DNA from: Cryptomeria japonica
Lineage: Eukaryota > Streptophyta > Pinopsida > Cupressales > Cupressaceae
NCBI RefSeq assembly: GCF_030272615.1
Contig: NC_081414.1
Span: 2,481,501 to 2,545,500, forward strand
DNA length: 64,000 nt
Direction of reading: 5' to 3'
The notes under the pieces were generated by a model that made no database searches, was not told where the DNA came from, and saw nothing but the letters and a program-made list of their open reading frames with translations. Every line of letters starts with the position of its first letter. Within the stretch, counting starts at the first letter, position 1. A program made the translations under genes and the position numbers. Positions 11,934 through 28,000 of the stretch are shown piece after piece.

Positions 11934-12360
11934 GTGTGTGCTTTTTTTTTTTTGTGCAGGTCTGTGTTGGGAGCGGCGGCCATGGAAGGGCACAATGGTG
12001 GAGGAGCTGAGACGATCATGCTAGCTAAGGGCCGAGCGGACGCGCAAGGGAGGGGGAAGCCGTTGGATGGGGAAGGCGAAGGGCTACCCACGGGAGCTCC
12101 CCGTAGGGACGGCTACAGCCGTGCCTGCAGGTTGCGGCCCATAGAGGCGGCCAAGGCCGCCGCTGTGGTACGCAGCCCCGCAGACTCGGCTGCACCGCCA
12201 CTGCGGGGCGCCGCCCACAGGGGGGGCCAAAGCCTCCCTGACTGTGGGTTGCAGCCCACAAAGGCGGCTGCGACCGCCAGTGGGGGTCGCCGCCCACAGC
12301 GCGGGGGTGCTTCCCCTTCTCCCACCTGTGTGTATTCCGCAGGGCTAGGGGGGGGGGTAA
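11934..12360. other. GC-rich island with degenerate repeats in the CACTA left arm
   Basis: About 400 bp are very GC-rich in an AT-rich context. From about 12130 a degenerate unit of roughly 40 bp recurs, built around TTGCGGCCCATAGAGGCGGC, CGCCGCCCACAG, TTGCAGCCCACAAAGGCGGC and CGCCGCCCACAGCG. Long frames occur on both strands at once (11934-12392 plus, 12025-12297 minus), which is what GC-rich repeats give by chance. I do not call a gene. A captured host segment is possible but unsupported. Confidence 0.5.
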
Positions 12361-12408
12361 AACTCAGTCGCTATTATTTTTTTTTGTTTTAAAAAAAATA
12401 CAATTAAC

Positions 12409-15396
<2,988 letters not shown>

Positions 15397-15399
15397 AGA

Positions 15400-15888
15400 C
15401 AATATGAGAGCTCATTATACCCAGCAACTTGTGGTGTTGTTCGTGTTGGCTCTGTTGGACCCTACAATTAAGATTCAATATACATTATTCAATAAGATTA
15501 ACTGTGCAACATAATGAAATATTAAAAAGTGTGTTATCTTATTGAGCTTCGCTTGGTTTCGAGAATAGTTTAATATTCTCTACTTAACAGGGCCAACCAC
15601 GTGAAGGTGGAAGCTCATTTGGCCCCTCCCCCCTAACATCACTCTAAATTCCCCGTTAACATCTTATAAGATTCATTCATTCTTTCTTTCTACCATTAAT
15701 AAAATATAGCATTCATTCATTCATTAATATCACATAACGTTCATTAACACATAACATTGATTAACATTAATTAGCACGCAACATTCATCAATATTAATTA
15801 ACACATATCATCCATAACCATTAATTAGCACATAATTACATTCACTAACACATAAAAATCAGTCATTATCAAATAAGTTAGATTACAA
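15400..15888. repeat. 3' flank of CACTA gene 2 with CATTAATTAGCACATAA-type repeats
   Basis: From about 15660 to 15870, words like CATTCATTCATT and ATTAATTAGCACATAAC recur in degenerate form directly downstream of the gene 2 stop. No coding potential is seen. It may act as a 3' UTR or second subterminal-like array. Confidence 0.4.
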
Positions 15889-18800
15889 TCATTTATTTTT
15901 TTGTTTTTTCTTTGAAGCTATAAAAAGACTAAGTGGAACATTAGTTTCGTCATCATTTCCCCCCTCTGTAGATGTTCTGCCAACTACTCATGATCTTGAT
16001 GTATGCCTAGTCCTATACTGAGGATGAGGATACTGAAGTGAAGGGGGGCCCTCTGCAATAACAAAGAAATGGGTTAAATTCAAAAAAAAATTTATTATAT
16101 TTACAAGTATTTCATTAATTTAGAGAACATAATTGTTGTGCTCTTTACCTGATGGGGCCACATCATTTTGTGTAGCCTCAACCTCAACATGATGAACACC
16201 CTCTAGATCATCTAGAGTTGAAATACTAAAGGTTAAATTAATGTTGAACACCAATTGCAATTATATTTGTTTGAAGGAATAACAGTGGTCCTCTTTACTT
16301 GAGTGGAGAACATCACGTTCCTGATGTTGTGTACCCAGATCATGCTCCACTTGGTCACCACCGACTACATGCTCTAAAATATTAACAAAAAAGGTTACAT
16401 TAATTACTACTCTAATTACAAATTAAGATGTTTAATTCTATTAATAGCTAAATAAATAAATTTGAATAGAAAATGAATACCTCCACTACTGGGATGCACA
16501 TCCGGACCTTCATGTACAAGTGGTGTTTCATGATTAGCAGGCTACATTCCAATGTCATGCACATTGTTATCATTGCTTGCTTATTTAAATCAAATATAGT
16601 CACTTTATGTTGGAACTCAACATCAATTAGATTATTGGTAAAATATTCAATTTGAAACAATTTCCATTTAGCATATTTACCTGTGTGACGGATGCACTCA
16701 AATGTTGTGTATGCCCACTCAATTCTCGTAGCCGATCAGCCACGACTGAATAGCCTTGCTGGTAGGCAATTCTCTTGTCATCTTTTGTGGGCACTCTATT
16801 GAATTTAGGGCCCTGCATTTTTGCTTGGTACCGTGAATTTTGCTTGCATTGTTTGATAAAAAAAAAAAAACGTTTGCAATTTATTAATATTTTGATGCAA
16901 TATTTTGTTTACATGAGATACTTACAATTCGTGCAGCAAGTTTCATGTAACCACCAGAGCCGAGTTTGTGTTGCCCGTTGTTTTCTTGTCTTGCCTTGGT
17001 TGCCTTTGATGTGTCACTCAGTCTATAAAAAGTTTTAAATATGTTAGATTATATAAATATAAAGAGTAATTAATTAGTACATAATTACATTCTTAATAGT
17101 ATCCCATACCTTCTTCTAGCATCTAGTGGTGTATTTCCTTTTTTCCTTTCAATTCTCTCCTTGGCATCCAAAATCAGGTCCTTCCACTCCCTCTTTGGAA
17201 TCATGGGGGGATGCTTGTACTTTAGGTTCCTCTCTAAATGGGTCCTGTATTGGTCCCTCGCATACTTTAGATATGTGCCATCTTTTTCAAGGAGCTTGGT
17301 TTTGTCAAAGGTGTCATTTCCAAACCACTCAACCATTTGGTTTGTCAATTCATCTTTTAACCTTTTTTCTTGGTCATTCCACCTGTTAAAGCAAAAACAA
17401 ACCTGTTAGATTTAGAAATGAACTGAAGCTACATTTATTACACTTCAAGAAATGGATCAAAGGAAAACTATTCTAGTAATGATATGAAATCAAAATAGTG
17501 GATTAGGGTTAGTTCACATATGATGTACCACCTTTTACGTATGGTGGGCCCAAATATCTACAATGCAATGTCACTAAGATGTTTATAGAAAATATCATTG
17601 CCTGCAAAAAATTCATGGGATCATTAGTCCAAAACAAGTGATCATAAAGTAAATTACAATTAGAGTATATATAATAATAATTTTAAAGTACCTGGAACCT
17701 TTTGTATCTTTAAGAGAATCATTTCTTTGTCACTCACCACCAATGTGGCCTGCAACGTTCCCGTACTAGCAATACGAGAAGATCCAGGAAATGATGGTAT
17801 GTTATTAGTAGTAGTCGCCTCTGGCACATCCTTATGTGCATCTCCTCCTGCAAAAAATGAATCCACTATGAAATGGCATTAGAATTCAACAAAGAACGCT
17901 TGAAGGGAAATAAACACATGACAGAAGATAGAGCAAAAGAGGGATATACCAACAGTGGGCGGGCCAATATGACATGCAGTAGAGGATGTCTACATGCTAC
18001 ATGTTGCTGACATTGTAGTCGGCAATACAAGTGAGGGTAAACTCTGATGAGGTGGCGGTGACATTTGCACAGGAACATTCACAGCACCTAAAGAATAATA
18101 CATTAAATATATCACATTAAATATATGAAAAGTGAAAGAATTGTAAACAAGGATGAACCTTTATTTTGAAAATTGACAGTATCAAGTATGATGTGTTTTG
18201 GGTACTCAGAGTGATAAGCCAAGCAAGCGATAATACAAGAAAATCATCATCACCTGAAGATCCTGCAATACCATGATCATGGCAACGACTTTCATGAGGG
18301 CGGATAAATTGCTGTAAAAACAATACGTACATATTTTAGTTAATGACATAAAAGAAAATAAAATATAAACCAATATTGAACTTTTATTATAATTAAAGCT
18401 TTCATTACTGCTTACTTGCAAGTTTTCTACTGTCCGAAGCAATAATTCCAACCTCTCTCGTATCTCATCAGTAATAGGATGCATGACTACCAAAGCAACA
18501 ATCTCTTTTCTAATTTTTCTAAGGCATTTTAAAGAATTCCATAAGGTGTGTGGAATATTTAGGGTCATCATCGCTTAACCCTAATGATTCCACATCCCTA
18601 GAGAGGTGCGCAGGTACTGCAACTCCCTTTCCCTTTCCCCAAACATCCGTCTGTGTCAAGAATATCATTAACAATTACAAAATTAGTATAAATCACTAAA
18701 AAAAAGAACATAATAATGTAACAGTTTGCTTCTATCTAATTTGTACAATTACAATGAGGTTTACCTGCTTAATAGAAGTGTCGCAACCTACATCCTTGTC

Positions 18801-19709
18801 TACGATATGTGATGGATCCATGTCGCCCTGTGACAAAGAAAAAATATAAAAAATGTTAGCGAAATTAAACCAATAGACAGCAAAAAAACTTCATAATAAA
18901 ATGGTATATTGGATTCATTAATTGGAGGTTGGTTAATTTAAATGGTATATACTATGTACCACCCCCATGATATTAACTTTGTTTGTATCTATACAATTCA
19001 AGCTATAATTGATTAGAAGCTCTTCGCCTACAATTATTGATTTTATCGCACATACAAATACACGATTTCCCTCATGTGCCTCAAATATGCAATTGGGTTG
19101 TTTATTAGTTGACCCAGGTCATGTAGTATTTATAAAACCTGCAATATTCCCTATTACTTTTGGCCGACCATCAATGTATATAGCCACTCGTTTACTTTGA
19201 TCATTATCTTTCTGTTGTATATAATTTGCTGATAGTGCATACCTACGCATACTTTTTTTATATTTAACAATCTACATCCAATTATTGTAATTGTAACAAG
19301 GTCCAACAAACTCCATCAATTCAGCAACTTTATTGCAACAGACCTTTATGTCATCCATGGAAAATAAGCCTAAACCATGTAACGATGAAGGTGCTATGCA
19401 ATATATCCTATCATTAACACAAAAATTGGTGTTTATTGGAGGAAGTTCCTTGGGCACCCATTGTTTCTGTAGATGTCTGTATCTCAGTGGCACCTCAATG
19501 TTGCCTTTGGTCTCATCATCATAGGAACATGACCCCCCTTGAGAAAGGAAAAATTTCATGCGTTTATTGAATTTTCTTCTAATCTTTTGACCTCTTATTG
19601 ATCTCCCTATTGTAGACCTACTACATGTGTCACTTTCATTTTCTATTCCTGCATTTTCCTCACTCGACGAAGACAGATCTGTCAAATAACTATTTGGGGG
19701 TACCTGCAC
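15889..19709 (-). pseudogene. CACTA gene 2: SET domain plus Transposase_24/TNPA-like protein, 14 exons
   Basis: Exons read on the minus strand: 19709-18963, 18827-18765, 18650-18416, 18311-18254, 18087-17950, 17847-17692, 17601-17532, 17382-17110, 17022-16926, 16842-16681, 16541-16481, 16373-16299, 16225-16149 and 16052-15889. Nearly all junctions are GT..AG with matching phase; the 16299/16225 junction is one base off. Exon 1 holds a SET domain: GLGLFS (about 19376-19362), AELMEFVG, then GNIAGFIN, QPNC, NRVFV and GEELLINY (about 19028-19005). The usual NHS of the SET pseudoknot reads N-T-T, but the final Tyr is kept. Exons 17382-16681 match the Transposase_24 style (REWKDLI, then HKLGSGGYMKLAARI). 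The tail is acidic or polar and ends in basic KKKQKNK. Lesions are TAG 19274-19272, TGA 19121-19119, a frameshift near 18525 and three later in-frame stops. The true start is unknown: diverged exons at about 20264-20159 and 20007-19950 may precede it. Confidence 0.72.
18963..19709 (-). pseudogene. SET domain exon of CACTA gene 2
   Basis: This 249-codon exon is open except for two stops in the same frame. Before the SET core comes a Ser/Glu-rich and then basic segment (RGQKIRRKFNKR). SET proteins transfer methyl groups from S-adenosylmethionine to lysines, usually of histones. Seen here in the expected order are the N-terminal GxGLF and ExxG motifs, GN-x-A-x-FIN, PNC, and GEEL with the closing NY. 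Both stops fit single C-to-T changes (CAG to TAG, CGA to TGA) at positions where relatives could have Gln and Arg. The exon ends with a donor at 18962 and joins in phase to the next exon (MG|GDMDPSH). No post-SET cysteine motif was seen. Whether it was catalytic cannot be told. Confidence 0.75.
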
Positions 19710-20407
19710 TCCATGAAATGAGAGAGTTAATTGGTAATGAGAGAGAAATTTTGCAAATGAGGGTAATGTTGATGAAGAAGTCAGCCCTAAAGTTGATTTT
19801 GGGATTAAAATTGGAATAAGTCCAACTAGGACCTCAAGTGTTGATAACTGTATTAGATTTGTTGCTAATGTCGAGGTTTGAAAAACTAAAAAAGTTTGTT
19901 TTCCAAGTAATTTTAAAAAAATAAATGGTTTCTATAGGGTGTATTGACTAGTTATACCTGTCCATCCATGAGACTGTGTAGGATCCTCGTCAAAGGGGTT
20001 TAGGGTCCTATACAATGTAATTCAATTATCTTATGTTAGCTAAAAATTACATAGTACACAACATGAACAACATGAACAACATGAACTTTGTAGACAAAAA
20101 GAGTATTAAATAATAAAAAGATGCCATCAAAATCATTGTAATTTTTTTAATTCCTTACCTTTAATTTATGTAGACTATGCAGGATCCTCAACTAAATGGT
20201 TGACGATGTCTGTATTCAATGACCTATTCCCACCAAGGATGACAGCATCACACAGGGACTATACCTGAAATCAACACCATCAATTGAGCATCATTAGCAT
20301 TACTACATTTGTAAGCTGATAAACAATAAATACATACGTATCATAAGCATCACATGATGTCTCATCATATATGTAATTGAACATCACAATTAGCATCACA
20401 TATGTGT

Positions 20408-20640
20408 CATCATAAACATGTAATCCATCACATATGTATCATAAATCACCATCCATCACATAGGTAATAAACAATCCACATTCTATAAATAAACACAAAG
20501 TTAAAAAAATGTCACATGCATCATCATAAACATGTGATCCATCACATATGTATTTTAAATCAACATCCATCACATAGCTAATAAACAATCCAATTTCCAT
20601 AAATAAACACAGTTTAAAAAATGTCACATAAATAGTCACT
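20408..20640. repeat. Tandem duplication, 2 x about 114 bp, between CACTA genes
   Basis: CATCATAAACATGTAATCCA (20408) recurs as CATCATAAACATGTGATCCA (20522). Both copies continue through CATCACATATGTAT, CATCCATCACATAG and TAATAAACAATCCA. Confidence 0.85.
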
Positions 20641-20794
20641 CTCCCTATCTCCATGTCCATATTAAAAGGTGCATCATGAATTAATTATGTAATGGCATTA
20701 GAATTCAAAACATAATGAATTAATTATGTAAAAAAAATTCTATCAAGAAGTCAATATTAAATAGATAACATACTAATCACATACCTCATACATT

Positions 20795-20822
20795 TCATTC
20801 TTCATCATCATGAACATCAAGG

Positions 20823-20858
<36 letters not shown>

Positions 20859-23800
20859 CCATCAATGTCTTCGCCATCATCATCACCATCATCACCATCA
20901 TCACCATCACCATCACCATCATCATCATCATCATCATCATCATTATCATCATCATCATCATCTTCTTCTTCTTCTTCTTCTTCTTCTTCTTGGAGAAACT
21001 GTTGATCGTGATCATCATCCACTTCATCTTCTACTTCTTCGGTATCTTCTTCTTCAGAATCTTCTTCTTCCATCACATTATACTTTATCAGCCTTCCTCT
21101 TGGATCATGTCTAACAACAAATGACCAACCCAGTTTACGTGGAACCTCTAAGTAAAAAACTTGCTCACATTGGCTTGGAAGAACATAGGGCTCATCTCCA
21201 ACTGGTTCAAATGACCTTGTATTTAGCATTGTAAAACCATTATCATGTTCAATAACAGTTCTATCAAGATCATTTTTATTCAATCATAGCTTGTACCATT
21301 TGATGATGAACAAAACTAATTTGGAGGAATTAAAGTCACACTGAAGTATATCATCCAAAATACCATAGTATCGATTTTGAGACTATTGAGGATGTATGTC
21401 ATTTCTCGATAAAATATTTGTGACCTCAAAGACTACAGTGATGCTAGAATCACAAGTTTTCTTCGTGTCATCCAACTTTTTTATGCAAAATTGATGACCA
21501 TTGCAGCACATAGCGTTGTGGTGTTTGACCTACAATATGTCAAACATGTAAAATTTATTACATTGTGAGTTGATAAACATATGGGTGATTAATAAATTTA
21601 AACGTACCTGTTTATCTCTTAAACCATATGCTAAATCAATTTCCCTTCGTGTAACATTGGAATCTCCATTACGATGAGCTTCTTTAACCAATGAAGCCAC
21701 ACCTTCCCATGTTAACATGCATCTAGAATGTTGACAACGTTCAATCCATACCATCATCCAATCAAGATTGTTTACAATATACAAATGTAGTGCGCCCCAC
21801 TCTCGACCAACTGTACAAAAAATAAATAGACGTCTTACAATCGATTTATTTTGAAGATTAAGAATTAATTAACTACAGTAACATCTTATAATTGCCTCTC
21901 ACTTTCCTCAATCTACCTTTCCCCATCAAGTACTCCCCTTCGAATTTGTTAATGGGGTTGGGATCCCAAATGCGATCCACATGGATCTTTGCTGCAAACT
22001 TAGGAAGATATTTAGAAATGTACACCATAGTCTGGTATACCATATATCCCTCCACCATAGAACCCTTAGGATGTTCTCTTTGTTGAACCAAAGCCTTCAA
22101 AAATTTCAAGTGCCTCTCAACCATCCACATTGACCTAGTGTGTACAGGTCTACACAATTCAATCTCCTCAACTTGGTGTATGAGGTAGTGTTCTTGTGCA
22201 TTGAAAAAAGCTGGAGGTAGACACTTTTGCATTTCACACATTAAATGAGGAATTTTTCTCTTTCAATATTTTATATCATCTTTATGGATTTCTTTACATG
22301 ACAACCACCTACAAGATATTCAAGATGCAAAAAAATATATTACATAACAAGTAAAACAAATAGCAAATATAATATCTATACAATGAACTGAACAAATATC
22401 ACTACTTACCTCATGTATTTTCCAAGATCATATATGACTTGCTTGACATTATTGTCGAAGTCATCTGGGAGAGATAAAGGTAGAACGTACTGCAACAATT
22501 ATAAAATTATCTTTTCATTTTTTTGTAACATAATACAATGAAAATTTCACATACGTGCAGTACTTAAATACATACTAAAAATACAAGAACACGAATTACC
22601 TTAATGAAGGTATGCCAATCATGTGTTTTCATCCCTGGCCCAAATTCACTTTTCTTTGATATGAGACTGTTTATGTTCACAGCAAATCCTGTGGGAAATT
22701 GAATTTTTTGTATGACTTCTTTTATAGCATTGCTTTGTTGGTCCGTTAATAACCAAGGAAGCTCACTTATATTAATCTAGTCTCCATGGCTATTTGATTA
22801 AATGACATTTATCATTGCATGATTGGAATCCTGAATGTCACTACATATTTTGATAATTTTATCTTTGTCATGCCTTCCATCCAATATTTTCCATACTGTC
22901 TCTATTATATTCTTTCCAATATGCATACTATCAAATAAATGAATAATTTGTAACTGCTCGTAGTAGGGCAACCTACTAAATTGTCGGGGATAACTTTTTA
23001 GTCCCTTAGGAAGGTGGTCATTTATGGCTTCATGACCTTCATGATCATCAATCACATCATCAATAAACAAAATAAAATAGAAAAGATGTTTTATGACAAA
23101 CCAATAGATGGAATGGCATTACCTTGATGATTAATTCTATTATATTCCAACTTCCACAGGTGAGGTGTCATTCTTTGTGGCTTTGATGTATTCTCTTCTT
23201 TCCCATTGAAAAGATGTTTTTCAGTATTTTGATACTTATGATTTTTGTGGAGAAAGTGCCTATACTCATCAAACACCTACTTTCCTAAACTTTTTGAATG
23301 ACGAGATTTCATCTTTGGACCACAAACAGGACATGCAAATTTTCCCTTTGTTTGAATACCTACAAGATAATGTATAATTGGATTCAATATGATAATTTTT
23401 TGAATTATAATGTTCATGCACAACTTAAACACTATAACATACCACAAAAATGTGTTAGCCTCAGGGCATCGTGTATTGTCCATAGAAGCATCGCATGAAA
23501 TTGAAATTTTCTTTGTCCTATTGGTCTAGAGATGTCATATATAGTGACACCATTCCATAACTCGAGCAACTCGTCGATAAGAGGCTCGATATATACATTC
23601 ATATCTTTAACTTGGTACTTACCTAATCGAATGAACAAAAACATTACATAATTATTATGACCATTTTACTACAATAGTTAGAATTAAATTTAGACAACTA
23701 TATTTAAATGATAAAATACCTGGAACAATCATTGCCAACATTATGTGCTCCCTCTTTATTGACATCCATGGAGGAATGTTATTGTTGATAACAAAAATAG

Positions 23801-25034
23801 ACCACATTAAGTAAACAGATCTCATCTCTCCAAATGGATTGATACCGTCCACTGCCAATGAAAGCCTGAGATTACGAGGTTCTTCTTTAAAGTGTGGCCA
23901 CTTTTCCTCTATGTCCATAAATGCTGAACCATTCACAGGCATTCGAATAATGTCATCTCGACTTCTATTGTGTGCATGGTAATCCATAAATTGTGCCAAG
24001 CTAGTGCACTTGAATAATCATTGCATACGTGGAATAATGGGAATATAGCGAAGAACCTTGCAAGGAACCCTTTTTGTTATTTGATCTGTTCAATATCTAC
24101 TGATATGACATTTAGGGCATTCAGTTTGAAATTCATGTTGTTTTTGATATATAATATGATCATTGGGACAAGCATCTATTGCTTGATACTCCATTCCAAT
24201 ATCTTTCATAACGGCAGATAATTCTCAGTATGAGCGAGGTAGAATATTTGATGGTGGTAACAAAAACTCACCTATCAATCTATAGTAAAAAAATATAATT
24301 TGTTAATATAAAGAATATTAATGGTACAATATGATTCACAGTTTATTATGACATATATGACATACCTTAACATACGTGACATTGTTATGTTGGATAAACC
24401 ATTCATAACCTTCAAGTCACCAACAACAATACAACGGAGAGAAGAGTTGTCTGTGAGCCTTCGTAAAGGGCCTTAGATGCCTTCTCAAGTAGAGGGACAT
24501 CATGAACAACATCAAGGTCATCTTCATCATCATGATCAATTGCGTGAGTACTTAATGTGTCATGGATCAATGTTTTTGTACCATCATCTTCAATTGTGTT
24601 TTCTGGCTAATGATCGTCATCTTCCATGGGATCATTATCTTTAGCTTCGATATTCACACCTCCATGTTTGTCCACTTCGAAAACCATATTCTCTGGGTTG
24701 TGTTGATCCATACCTTGTTCTTTGGGGTGCTCGACCTATATAAAATTGATAAACATAAATAAACCATGATCATGATCTCATCATCACGTGATTTATTATG
24801 TATATAAATTGTTAAAACGATATAATGAAAAACTTACCAATGGATGATAATCATGTCTACCTTCAAATGCAGCCTACAATGTTTCTTCATTGTTTTGATT
24901 AGAAGTCTTCTAGTCTTTAACCCCTTACAAATTTTGCATGGACAATAACATTTTCCATCACCTTTTATTTTCAAGTTAGACCACAATCTAGCAATTGTCT
25001 CCTTATTTTGTTGTTCGTTGATATTGTTTGACAT
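20795..25034 (-). pseudogene. CACTA gene 1: TNP2-type transposase with DUF4218 and DUF4216 regions
   Basis: The order is typical for CACTA transposases. The N-terminal Transpos_assoc segment starts at 25034 and has a Cys cluster CYCPCKICKG. An acidic linker follows, then Transposase_21 (about 24150-22800), recognised from LRLSLAVDGINPFGEM, NNIPPWMSIKREH, YIEPLIDELLELW, GKFACPVCGPKM and FDSMHIGKNI. A DUF4218-like part (about 22770-21873) has GMKTHDWHTFIK and VYISKYLPKF, and a DUF4216-like part (about 21283-21060) has CEQVFYLEVP. The protein ends in an acidic tail with TGA at 20797-20795. Introns are visible, for example donors at about 24837 and 22409 and a P|GKYQVK junction between 23721 and 23624. 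TNP2 cuts and joins the element ends. In-frame stops (for example TAG in the acidic linker near 24609) make this copy look inactive, but most domains are readable. Confidence 0.82.
20811..21065 (-). repeat. Trinucleotide repeats encoding the acidic tail of CACTA gene 1
   Basis: Long GAT and GAA repeats (ATC and TTC on the plus strand) encode runs of Asp and Glu broken by a few Gly, giving a tail of about 70 mostly acidic residues. Related transposases often end near here, so slippage has probably lengthened the tail. Confidence 0.8.
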
Positions 25035-28000
25035 GGTCTTTCTTCACGGGCAAGAAAATCAGGCTATAGAACTAGTTATATAGAAGTTGAAATATTAGTT
25101 ATGAAATCACGTTTCAGTATAATATACCAAATTAAATTACTTGAAAATTGAAATTATCATCATTGAACCAAAACCATTTAACTCTTCTTTTTCATCTCAA
25201 AACATATCTAATGGCTTTGTGGTATGCAATCCTTGTATAATATATTAAGTTGACTAATGTCTAATTGGGGTAATCCATGAGTGTCTAATGTGAATTCAGT
25301 ATCCTAAACATTGGAGAGACCTTATCTGACTTGCCTAATCAATGTGGTTTCTGTCCTAATATGAAATACTGAATTCTACCCTTGCCTCTACATCAAACTT
25401 CTCACATCATGTTTCTTCAACAAAACACACTAATATGAATTGAGCCAACACCATGAGGATAGGTTCAAGTATCATGGAAACTAATCATAATACATGAAGA
25501 TGGGGTTCACACATAAGTGTTGGCTCTCAATAATGCCACACTTCAAAAATTGTCAATCTCAAGACTTGTCCTATTGGGTGAGCACTCATTGATGGCCACA
25601 AGGCCAAATCAATGTATGTAGGCTTCAAACTCCTAACTCTAGGCTAGGAGGATTGTATAGAAGGTCTATGAACACTCACTTGGTATTAAAATAGAAAGAG
25701 CCTTCCTCTAGAACTTTGTTTGCAACACACACAACAATATTGGTAATAATTGTTATGATGGACGGTCTATTAGGATGGTAAATAAAATGCTTATTATTTT
25801 TCCACCCTTTGAAACTACAATAAGGTATTTGACTTGGTAGGGTCCCCACACATCACTTCAACAACAAACATTAGGCAATTTAACCTTTTTCCTTCTCAAT
25901 GCATTTGTTTTGTCTTTCATTGGTTTTCTCAGTTTGATACATAGGGATATCAGACCTTTCATGGCATCATCACACGTGCCTTCCAATATGTAGTCCTTTC
26001 ATATTTTGGGTGCCTACACACTATGTTGTTGTTAAGTATTGATGTAGTCTTAAGACATCTCATGACTCCATTACATGTCCACACTTGGGTTTACAAACAC
26101 AACTCTGTCAAAACAAAAACAATACCAATAGTAAAACTATGACTATGGCAATCAATACCCTTAGGACAGTCATAGAAATTTAATCTATTTCATTTGGTTT
26201 TGATCGACAAACCCTTCCGAAGGTTGCATAGGGTCCCCTCACCCCTCTCTCTATCATCAACCACTTCAAAATACCAATCGCTTGGTCTTCCCACCAAATT
26301 CTTCCCTGATATGATATATAGCATGAAAAAAGGTCTATCATCAAGCATGATATGATACATAGCATGAAAAAATGCACATAAAACCCCAATTTCATTAAGA
26401 AAAACTCTTGGATGGCATGCCAAAGGCCTATTTATTCCCATCCAAGTGTGTTACAACCTCAAACCACCATAAACTAACTTTCCAACCATATTTTTAAGAA
26501 GTTTCTACAAGAAATGCAAAAGTTGTCATGGCAATATGACAACTTTTTTCCCAATGGACCTCAAACTTTCACAATTAGGTCTCTATTTGTTGTTAGAATG
26601 TGATCTATGATTAAGTATTAGACGATATTACTAACTTGGGTATCATGCTTTTATGTGTCTCTAACATGAATCCTAGTAACTATATAAGTATCTTACTAGT
26701 CCTAGATCTATGCCTTGTCTTTTTTATATGGTTCCTAGTGAGAATATATGAATCTTACTAGTTCTAAATGTCATAACTTTGTGTTTTGCATGCTCCATGT
26801 GTGTTACCAATGTTACTCATATTACTCACTTTGTACTTCCCTTTTATCTTAATATTGTAGATTGACAATATCATAAGTCTTGGGAGCTACCACCTTTCGA
26901 AACTTGTAGTCATCTTGACTCTTCAATATCTTGGTGAAAGAATATTTGGCTTCTCCATATTTTCCAAAGAGTAAATGAGAATAATTTCATACTCTTGCTA
27001 AGAGGGGGCTAAATATTGAATCATAAGTTGTATCTCTTTAAAAATATACACTAAGTTTGGACTCAATTTAAGTGGTTGTACCTTATTTATGCCTGATTGT
27101 ACTTAGGTTTGACAATGTTTCCATAAATTTGGTTCATTCTCTTATTCATGATGTTCCTCATGGCTCATTTTTATAGGACTAGGGTCTTGGGAACCCTTAT
27201 TCATGGAAATTGGACCTAAAATTTGAAAGATGAATGTTGGATTCGCAAATAGTAGGAATTTCCTCTCCAAATTTGGACTTTTGCAAAAGTTCAATTTGAA
27301 AAGGTGCAAGGACCATCCATATAAGGTCCATCTTGAAAATTAAATGATAATACCATCCATGCATATTAAATGATATAGTCAAGTAATAAATAAGGAAAAC
27401 CATTTCCTGAAGTTGTCAAATGATTTTAAAGATGCACAACAGTCCACTAAATGCAATTCACTAAAAAAGAAAACAAAGTATGCTACAAGATAGTGGATAA
27501 GATGCAAGGAATGAAGTTAAATAGACAAAGAAAAACCATGAATATTACCAAGTCAAAAGGAGTAGCTATGACCTCTTAGGTGTTTTTTCACTTGCATAAA
27601 TTATAATTCTTAAGGATAGAAACACATGTAGATAGTAGTATGAAGTATTTTTGATGATTTTTGAAGTAGTTGAAGGAATGACTTTTTTTAGTTATATCTA
27701 AGCCAAGACAATTTCAACTCAAAGTAAGGAATAAAACCATATGTCCTATAAGTTTGGGAAGCTAATTGAGTAGCTGGATAAGGTAGGGCATGACTATAGG
27801 GTAGTCTTGATACTCTTTTAACTCTATTAGAACATGTACCAAGTATCTAGGAGCTTACAAAGCCAATTCAACCATATTTCAAGTGAAAATGCAACAAAAG
27901 GAGTAAAAGCTTTGAATACACCTCAAAAACCACTTTGGTGGCCAAGTAGGTGGAAATAGTCTTTTCCAACATTTTTTTTCTTCATAGATGCAACCCCATA

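Noticed and set aside
11934-12392. 152-residue plus frame in the GC-rich island
   Set aside because: It spans degenerate repeats and overlaps equally long minus frames; no domain, no splice context.
20810-21124. Plus-strand Ile/Phe-rich frame
   Set aside because: Antisense shadow of the acidic tail repeats in CACTA gene 1.
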